NCBI GenBank assembly: GCA_022560365.1
Contig: JADFTG010000051.1
Coordinates: forward strand, 1 to 7,528
Length of the DNA stretch: 7,528 nt
Direction of reading: 5' to 3'
DNA from: Chloroflexota bacterium
Lineage (GTDB): Bacteria; Chloroflexota; Dehalococcoidia; SM23-28-2; RBG-16-64-32
Shown here: positions 1 through 3,347 of the stretch, piece after piece
Position numbering within the stretch: the first letter of the stretch is position 1
Layout of the letters: each line of letters starts with the position of its first letter
Program-made: the position numbers and the translations under genes
The notes under the pieces: generated by a model
Seen by the model: only the letters and a program-made list of their open reading frames with translations
Told to the model about the DNA's origin: nothing
Databases searched by the model: none

Positions 1-419
1 GTGATCTTGCTCAGGCCCGGTGCGCGGGGGACGCCACGGCGCGCATAGTCGATCGCTGGTTTCGCCAAGTCGGCCAGGTCGCGGGAGGCGAAGCGTTCGT
101 GCAGGGCGCGCAGTCCGGCGACGCCACCGGGCACGGTAACCGACCCGATTCCACGCTGTGGCACCTTTTCCTGCACTTCGGCGGCGGCGGGCAGGCGTCC
201 GGTGGAGTTGAGGCCGTGGAGCTTGCCTTCGGCCCAGACCATGGCCATGAGGTCGCCGCCGAGGCCGCACATGTGCGGATAGACGACGGCCAGCACAAGG
301 TTCATGGCGATGGCGGCGTCGGCCGCGTTGCCACCGGTGGCGAGGACCGAGAGGCCGGCGGAGGAGGCGAGGTAGTGGGGCGAGGCGACGGCGGCGTTGG
401 GGAAGGTTGGGGCGGGCAT
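1..419 (-). CDS. Gamma-glutamyltranspeptidase family protein, N-terminal part (runs off the left edge)
   Basis: Gamma-glutamyltranspeptidases are Ntn-hydrolases that cleave gamma-glutamyl bonds, as in glutathione, and are usually exported. The 139 visible residues match the start of the family's large subunit. GGNAADAAIA (29-38) is the hallmark N-terminal motif, followed by CGLGGD (51-56), GLNSTGRLPA (69-78) and the VPGGVAGL segment (96-103). The substrate-binding large subunit is therefore present, but the self-cleavage site and catalytic threonine of the small subunit lie outside the window. No signal peptide is seen: the protein begins MPAPTFPNAAVASPHYLASS, directly in the fold, so a cytoplasmic enzyme is plausible. 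The GLNSTGRLPA form resembles the YwrD-like branch rather than classical periplasmic Ggt, so the exact substrate is uncertain. The ATG at 419 is chosen because the conserved region starts at once and a TACAAT hexamer lies 6 nt upstream. It is divergent from the VTT gene. Confidence 0.9.
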   Translation of the reverse strand, partial: MPAPTFPNAAVASPHYLASSAGLSVLATGGNAADAAIAMNLVLAVVYPHMCGLGGDLMAMVWAEGKLHGLNSTGRLPAAAEVQEKVPQRGIGSVTVPGGVAGLRALHERFASRDLADLAKPAIDYARRGVPRAPGLSKI

Positions 420-425
420 GCGCCG

Positions 426-431
426 ATTGTA
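426..431 (-). promoter_or_regulatory. Candidate -10 hexamer TACAAT for a leaderless transpeptidase-family mRNA
   Basis: On the minus strand TACAAT is followed by six bases (CGGCGC) and then the ATG at 419. TACAAT matches the sigma-70 -10 consensus at five of six positions. Transcription would start at or next to the ATG, leaving no room for a ribosome binding site. No convincing -35 is seen; TTCCCT sits 17 nt further upstream and matches TTGACA at only three positions. The same arrangement occurs at two other genes in this window. Confidence 0.5.
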
Positions 432-538
432 GGCAGCAGGCACGGGGAAGGGAAGAGTGACGCGGCAGCGAACGGCAGCAGCCCTACCTGAGAGCAGGTT
501 GGCGCGTAGTGGCCGGCCTCTGATAGCCGCCCCGAACG

Positions 539-544
539 TATACT
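539..544 (+). promoter_or_regulatory. Candidate -10 hexamer TATACT just before the VTT-domain gene
   Basis: TATACT (five of six matches to TATAAT) is followed by GGAAGGG and then the ATG at 552, a spacing of 7 nt. A start 6-8 nt after the hexamer would give a leaderless or nearly leaderless mRNA. The intervening GGAAGGG looks like a Shine-Dalgarno sequence, but it touches the ATG and would lie at or upstream of the predicted transcript start. No good -35 element was found at the usual distance. Confidence 0.45.
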
Positions 545-551
545 GGAAGGG

Positions 552-1265
552 ATGACCGAAGACGCCCGTCCCGGCGCGGCGCAGGACGACGATCCGCCGA
601 TTCCCGAACATCCAGTACAGCAGCGCATCGTCCTCGACGAGCCGTCGTGGGTGCCGACCGACAAGGTGCCGCGCGGTGTGCTCATTGGCGGGCTGATCTT
701 CATCTTGCTCGCGGCGTTCCTCGGAACGTCGATCCCCGTAGCGTTGGGCTGGCTGGGCGAAGATGAGTTCAACGATTTCGGCTATGCCGGCATCTTCGCC
801 GCGAACTTCCTGGGCACGGCCACCGGCTTCATTCCGGTACCGGGACTGACGGCCGCCGGCCAGGCGCTGATCATCGCCGGGGCCGACTCGCTGTTTGTGC
901 CGGGTGTGGTTGTGGCCGGCTCGTTGGGTATGACGCTGGCGGAGTCGACGGCGTATCTGACGGGTGCCATCGGGCGCGGCCTGGCGGAAGAACGCCAGAT
1001 GCCGGTGAAGGGGCGGCTGGGCGAGTTGATGCACCGGGCCGCGGGCTGGATCGACTGGTTGATGGAGCGCTACGGGTTCATGACCCTGCTCGTGCTTTCG
1101 GCGATCCCCAACCCGTTCTTCGAGTTCGCCGGGATCACGGCCGGCGCGGTGCGGATGAACTTCTGGCGGTTCATCATCGCGGTCGGAATTGGCAAGACGG
1201 TCCGCGTCATCCTTCTGGTTACGGTGGGCAAAGCGCTGGTCGACTGGATTATCGGGGCGTTCTAG
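552..1265 (+). CDS. VTT-domain (DedA/SNARE-associated family) integral membrane protein
   Basis: This 237-residue protein belongs to the VTT (DedA-like) membrane family. Members act in the cytoplasmic membrane; characterised relatives work in lipid scrambling or transport and membrane homeostasis, but this one's substrate is unknown. After a polar, acidic, proline-containing N-terminus (1-40) come hydrophobic segments near 43-66, 78-95, 103-126, 175-200 and 203-226. Family signatures are the re-entrant segment GFIPVPGLTAAG (92-103), E131 in the LAESTAY helix start, YGFMTLL (174-180), and SAIPNPFFEFAGITAG (183-198) followed by FWRF (204-207) and GK(T)VR (214-218). The PNPFFEFAG variant replaces the arginine-rich RF..G.R motif of classical DedA, so this is a divergent subfamily rather than an orthologue of E. 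coli DedA or YqjA. The ATG at 552 fits the conserved core and the promoter position. Its stop overlaps the stop of the convergent DUF429 gene. Confidence 0.85.
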   Translation: MTEDARPGAAQDDDPPIPEHPVQQRIVLDEPSWVPTDKVPRGVLIGGLIFILLAAFLGTSIPVALGWLGEDEFNDFGYAGIFAANFLGTATGFIPVPGLTAAGQALIIAGADSLFVPGVVVAGSLGMTLAESTAYLTGAIGRGLAEERQMPVKGRLGELMHRAAGWIDWLMERYGFMTLLVLSAIPNPFFEFAGITAGAVRMNFWRFIIAVGIGKTVRVILLVTVGKALVDWIIGAF

Positions 1266-1987
1266 CAGGTAGGCCGCCAGATCGCCATCCGCAGCTTCCT
1301 TTGATCGCGCGGTGGTCTGGCCGGCAACGATGTCGCATCGCCAGACTCGATCGTTGCGGCAGTCCAGGCGCAGGCCAGAGCGTCGACGTAGTCTTCGAGA
1401 TCGCAGAGCCGGTGCAATTCGTGTGGGAGCACGGGCGTTCTCGGCAGATCAGAGAAGGTGCGGCGCAATACGCGCCAGCGTTCGGTGCGCCCTTCGCGAG
1501 TGCCCTTGCGATGGGACATCGCGCGGTCGCTGTTCATCGCTGCGAAAGAGACTTCAGGGTGAGCTTCGTAAACGCGGCGCTCGAGAGCGCGGGTCATCAC
1601 GCTATCGACTTCAAGGATCTTGGGGCCGATCCAGAACGATTGCTGACTGATGGCCTTGCCCTCGGTCACGCGTCGGCTCGCGCGGCACGCTTCACTGTAC
1701 TTGCCCTTTCGCCCCGTCAACGAAAGAACCTGGCGCGCCGGGGGTGAGAAGACGCTGGTTCGGCGTGGCCACCCCAAGTACTTCCGCGCTTCGCGGTCGC
1801 AGTCGCGGCCACCTGGACCCTGCATGAGACCGATTGGCACATCTACGGCGATGACCGAGCGCGGATGTGCGTTGAGGATTTCGCGGAACGTGTCGAAGTG
1901 GAGAGGCGTCCGGGCGGCTGTGGTCGTGTCGAGCTGGACAGCGCACCATCCGCGTGGGCAGCCGTCGACGCCGAGGACTGTCGGCAT
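1262..1987 (-). CDS. DUF429 family protein (predicted RNase H-like fold nuclease)
   Basis: This 241-residue protein has the DUF429 motifs in order: GVDGCPRGW (6-14), AVDVPIGL (47-54), RDCDREARKYLG (61-72), SVFSPPAR (78-85), IGPKILEVD (120-128), YEAHPEVSF (140-148), GTREGRTER (162-170), VDALACAWTA (201-210) and DQRKLRMAIW (228-237). The family is predicted from its fold to be an RNase H-like nuclease; acidic residues at D8, D49, E126/D128, E145 and D202 fit metal-binding positions. The activity and substrate are not established, so 'nuclease' is family-level inference. Length and both ends match complete members, so the gene appears intact. The ATG at 1987 directly precedes the first motif, and a TACAAT hexamer lies 6 nt upstream. 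It stands alone on the minus strand, converging with the VTT gene with no space for a terminator between them. Confidence 0.87.
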   Translation of the reverse strand: MPTVLGVDGCPRGWCAVQLDTTTAARTPLHFDTFREILNAHPRSVIAVDVPIGLMQGPGGRDCDREARKYLGWPRRTSVFSPPARQVLSLTGRKGKYSEACRASRRVTEGKAISQQSFWIGPKILEVDSVMTRALERRVYEAHPEVSFAAMNSDRAMSHRKGTREGRTERWRVLRRTFSDLPRTPVLPHELHRLCDLEDYVDALACAWTAATIESGDATSLPARPPRDQRKLRMAIWRPTC

Positions 1988-1993
1988 GGGGGC

Positions 1994-1999
1994 ATTGTA
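1994..1999 (-). promoter_or_regulatory. Candidate -10 hexamer TACAAT for a leaderless DUF429 mRNA
   Basis: On the minus strand TACAAT is followed by GCCCCC and then the ATG at 1987. Hexamer and spacing match the transpeptidase start at 419 exactly (TACAAT-N6-ATG). There is no purine-rich ribosome binding site, since the six bases before ATG are GCCCCC. An out-of-frame ATG overlaps the end of the hexamer. No -35 match was found 16-18 nt upstream. Confidence 0.5.
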
Positions 2000-2017
2000 G
2001 CCTGCGACGGTAGCTCA

Positions 2018-2035
2018 TCCCTTCGCAAGAAGGGA
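2018..2035. repeat. Perfect 7-bp inverted repeat with a 4-nt loop (GCAA on the plus strand)
   Basis: TCCCTTC and GAAGGGA flank GCAA, forming a perfect hairpin. It lies between the stop of the winged-helix regulator gene and the start of the DUF429 gene. Reading the minus strand it is downstream of the regulator, so it could act as a weak terminator, but no run of T follows the stem. It also sits about 20 bp upstream of the DUF429 -10 hexamer and could equally be an operator. The function is undecided. Confidence 0.35.
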
Positions 2036-2091
2036 GGCTCGATAACGAATCTACGTTAACGCTTATGTGTAAGTTCGCGTGAGGATGAGGT

Positions 2092-2448
2092 TCAGTCTGC
2101 GGCGGCCGTGCGGGAGCCGAAGATGTAGCCCATGCCGCGACGAGTGATGATCAGCTCGGGGTGGCTGGGATCGCGCTCGATCTTGCGGCGCAGGTACCAG
2201 ATGTAGAGCTTCAGGTTCGCGCGGTCGGCGACGTAGGACGGGCCCCAGACCTCGGTCAGCGCCTGCTCGTACGTGACGACCCAGCCGCGTCTGCGGACGA
2301 GCAGCGCCAGCAGGCGGAACTCCAGCGGTGTGAGGTGGACCGGCTCGCCATCGATCGCTATAAGCATCTCCGGCCAGTCGATGGCGAGGTGCCTGTATTC
2401 GAACTTCTCTTCGTCTTCTGTCGATGCCTGTGCTGGTGCTTGCAACAT
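2092..2448 (-). CDS. Stand-alone OmpR/PhoB-type winged-helix DNA-binding protein (no receiver domain)
   Basis: This 118-residue protein consists of a short acidic N-terminus and one OmpR/PhoB C-terminal effector domain (about 28-112). The domain signatures are visible: VHLTPLEFRLLALL (37-50, first helix), GWVVTYEQALTEVWG (55-69), the recognition helix region NLKLYIWYLRRKIE (78-91), and the wing ITRRGMGYIF (101-110). Such domains bind tandem direct repeats with roughly 11-bp period, and repeats of this kind flank the gene. The phosphoacceptor receiver domain usual in this family is absent, and no histidine kinase gene is in the window, so control must come another way or through a partner. The ATG at 2448 is preferred because a GGGGG stretch lies 4 nt upstream; an in-frame GTG at 2493 would add 15 poorly conserved-looking residues. 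The gene follows the small beta-helix-like gene on the same strand, 108 bp downstream of it. It is most likely a DNA-binding regulator; its targets are inferred only. Confidence 0.82.
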   Translation of the reverse strand: MLQAPAQASTEDEEKFEYRHLAIDWPEMLIAIDGEPVHLTPLEFRLLALLVRRRGWVVTYEQALTEVWGPSYVADRANLKLYIWYLRRKIERDPSHPELIITRRGMGYIFGSRTAAAD

Positions 2449-2510
2449 GCTGCCCCCGTACTTTCGGTTGTGCTTCGCTTCTAACCGTCGCACGCGCGAG
2501 TTGCAGGCGC

Positions 2511-2549
2511 GGTGAACCGGCTCCAGGAGGGGGTTAAGAATCGGTGAAC
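2511..2549 (-). promoter_or_regulatory. PhoP/PhoB-like direct-repeat box upstream of the winged-helix gene
   Basis: On the minus strand GTTCACC (2549-2543) and CTTAACC (2538-2532) start exactly 11 bp apart. A further GTTCACC lies at 2517-2511, 21 bp on. The GTTCACC heptamer with 11-bp spacing resembles the direct-repeat units bound by actinobacterial PhoP, an OmpR/PhoB-family regulator. The box sits 63-101 bp upstream of the preferred ATG at 2448, where an autoregulatory site would be expected. A weak TTAGAA at 2484-2479 could be the -10. Binding by the adjacent regulator is inference. Confidence 0.42.
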
Positions 2550-2553
2550 GCGG

Positions 2554-2567
2554 CGCTCAGCCGAGCG
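2554..2567. repeat. Short GC-rich inverted repeat over the stop codon of the small membrane protein gene
   Basis: CGCTC and GAGCG flank AGCC, a 5-bp stem spanning the TGA stop (2559-2557, minus). No T-run follows on the minus strand; the direct-repeat box follows instead. It is at most a weak attenuator or terminator and may be chance in DNA this GC-rich. Confidence 0.2.
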
Positions 2568-2925
2568 TTAACGGGCAGGCCGGCGTCTCGTCCCCGGTCG
2601 TCTTGTTGCCGATGAGGACGCCGGCGCCGCCCGTGTTGCGGACGCCGATTCCCCGTATCGTGACGCCTGAGCCGCTGTACACGTGGATCGCCGCGCCTTC
2701 CGCACAGCCGCGGTCGATCCAGACGTCGCCATCACCCGCCGGGCGGATGGTGACCGCCTGGGTGGTGTGGGCCGGGGTCGGTGTGGGCGTGGCGGTGTCA
2801 ACGGCCTGTGAGCCGCTGCTGTCGTTGCTGAAGGACGTGAGCAAGAGAACGGCCACGATGGCGATGAGAAGTGCGGCAGCGAAGTAGCCAAGCGTCGTGA
2901 ACGACCGGAACGCGAGATTAATCAT
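2557..2925 (-). CDS. Small membrane-anchored protein with short beta-helix-like extracellular segment
   Basis: I do not recognise a named family. The 122-residue protein has a short cytoplasmic N-terminus, one hydrophobic segment (about 13-31, rich in A, L, I and V), and a serine/threonine/proline linker including TATPTPTPAHTT (44-55). A C-terminal segment (about 57-122) follows with the alternating pattern of right-handed parallel beta-helix proteins: VTIRPAGDGDVWIDRG, then SGVTIRGIGVRNTGGAGV. Only about two coils are present, whereas beta-helix proteins normally have many, so this is either a genuinely small protein or the 5' remnant of a longer one. Two cysteines (in RGCAEG and PACPL) could form a disulfide outside the cell. 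The start at 2925 is an ATG directly before the hydrophobic segment. Orientation suggests an N-in, C-out single-pass anchor. It lies upstream of the winged-helix regulator on the same strand and may be part of its regulon. Confidence 0.6.
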   Translation of the reverse strand: MINLAFRSFTTLGYFAAALLIAIVAVLLLTSFSNDSSGSQAVDTATPTPTPAHTTQAVTIRPAGDGDVWIDRGCAEGAAIHVYSGSGVTIRGIGVRNTGGAGVLIGNKTTGDETPACPLTLG

Positions 2926-2935
2926 GTGACATAAC

Positions 2936-2957
2936 AGTTACGGGGCGGTTAAGACGC
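2936..2957. promoter_or_regulatory. Candidate pair of GTTA-containing half-sites at 11-bp spacing upstream of the small membrane protein gene
   Basis: AGTTACGGGGC (2936-2946) is followed directly by GGTTAAGACGC (2947-2957), so the GTTA cores at 2937 and 2948 are 11 bp apart. A third GGTTA occurs at 2966. The GGTTAAG heptamer at 2947 is identical to the one at 2532 in the box upstream of the winged-helix gene. Position is about 10-30 bp before the ATG at 2925, overlapping where the promoter should be, so binding there could repress. This is a low-certainty call based on pattern only. Confidence 0.28.
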
Positions 2958-2978
2958 GCGCAAGGGGTTAGCGGGCAT

Positions 2979-3022
2979 CCTGACGGAATTCCAACGGAAA
3001 TCCAACCTGCCTCCAACGCACG
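2979..3022 (+). repeat. Tandem 11-bp direct-repeat array with TCCAAC cores (putative OmpR/PhoB-family operator)
   Basis: TCCAAC begins at 2990, 3001 and 3012, each exactly 11 bp apart, and a degenerate unit (CCTGACGGAAT, 2979-2989) matches the next unit at 7 of 11 positions. The four units tile 44 bp without gaps. One unit per helical turn places all cores on the same DNA face, as for head-to-tail dimers of OmpR/PhoB-family proteins. On the plus strand a TAAAAC (3034-3039) lies 11 bp after the array, close to the Pho-box to -10 distance in E. coli, and points at the monooxygenase remnant. On the other strand the array could serve the small membrane protein gene. The bound protein is unknown; the orphan regulator at 2092-2448 is the natural candidate. 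Confidence 0.5.
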
Positions 3023-3072
3023 GGCGCGCAAACTAAAACTTAACGAAGTCCGATAGTCTATTGGGTTGGTCT

Positions 3073-3330
3073 ATGAGATTCGGTACGTTTCACCTCGCAG
3101 AGGCGCCCGAAGACCTCCCCCCGGGAGAGGCGCTTGCCGCCGAACTGCGGCAGATTGTGCTTGCCGAAGACCCTGGCTTCGACTCCGTATGGCTGGCTGA
3201 GGATCACTCTACAGCGCCTGGCGTGACGCTGGGATCAAGGTGCCGCCGACGCGCAGCATCGACGCCGGGCGAGCTGGAAGCCGTACTTGGTAAGTTTGGC
3301 GAGGCGTGGTTGCGCGAGCTGCGGGAGTGA
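3073..3330 (+). pseudogene. Degraded luciferase-like monooxygenase remnant with large internal deletion
   Basis: The first 48 or so codons read like the N-terminus of flavin-dependent luciferase-like monooxygenases: MRFGTFHLAE at the start (first beta strand), then a helix ending in the family's LAE-(D)-LGFDSVWLAEHH region, here AEDPGFDSVWLAEDHST. The leucine before GF is proline and the EHH motif is EDH. The rest of the TIM barrel, roughly 250 or more residues, is missing. The last 25 residues (STPGELEAVLGKFGEAWLRE, then LRE) resemble the C-terminal helix of the same family. The open frame totals 85 codons against about 330-380 for the family. The simplest reading is an internal deletion in a once complete gene that happened to leave the frame open, plus point decay around the former active site. 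A small expressed protein cannot be excluded. It converges with the cyclic-di-GMP enzyme, with 17 bp between the two stops. Confidence 0.6.
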
Positions 3331-3347
3331 TCAGCGCTGCCGAGCGA

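Noticed and set aside
1301..2000. Several plus-strand open frames of 110-150 codons across the DUF429 gene
   Set aside because: All are antisense to a gene with clear family motifs along its whole length; they are artefacts of high GC content.
2449..2493. 15-residue extension of the winged-helix protein from a GTG at 2493
   Set aside because: The ATG at 2448 has a GGGGG stretch 4 nt upstream, and the effector domain is complete without the extension. A weak -10 (TTAGAA, 2484-2479) would fall inside the extension.
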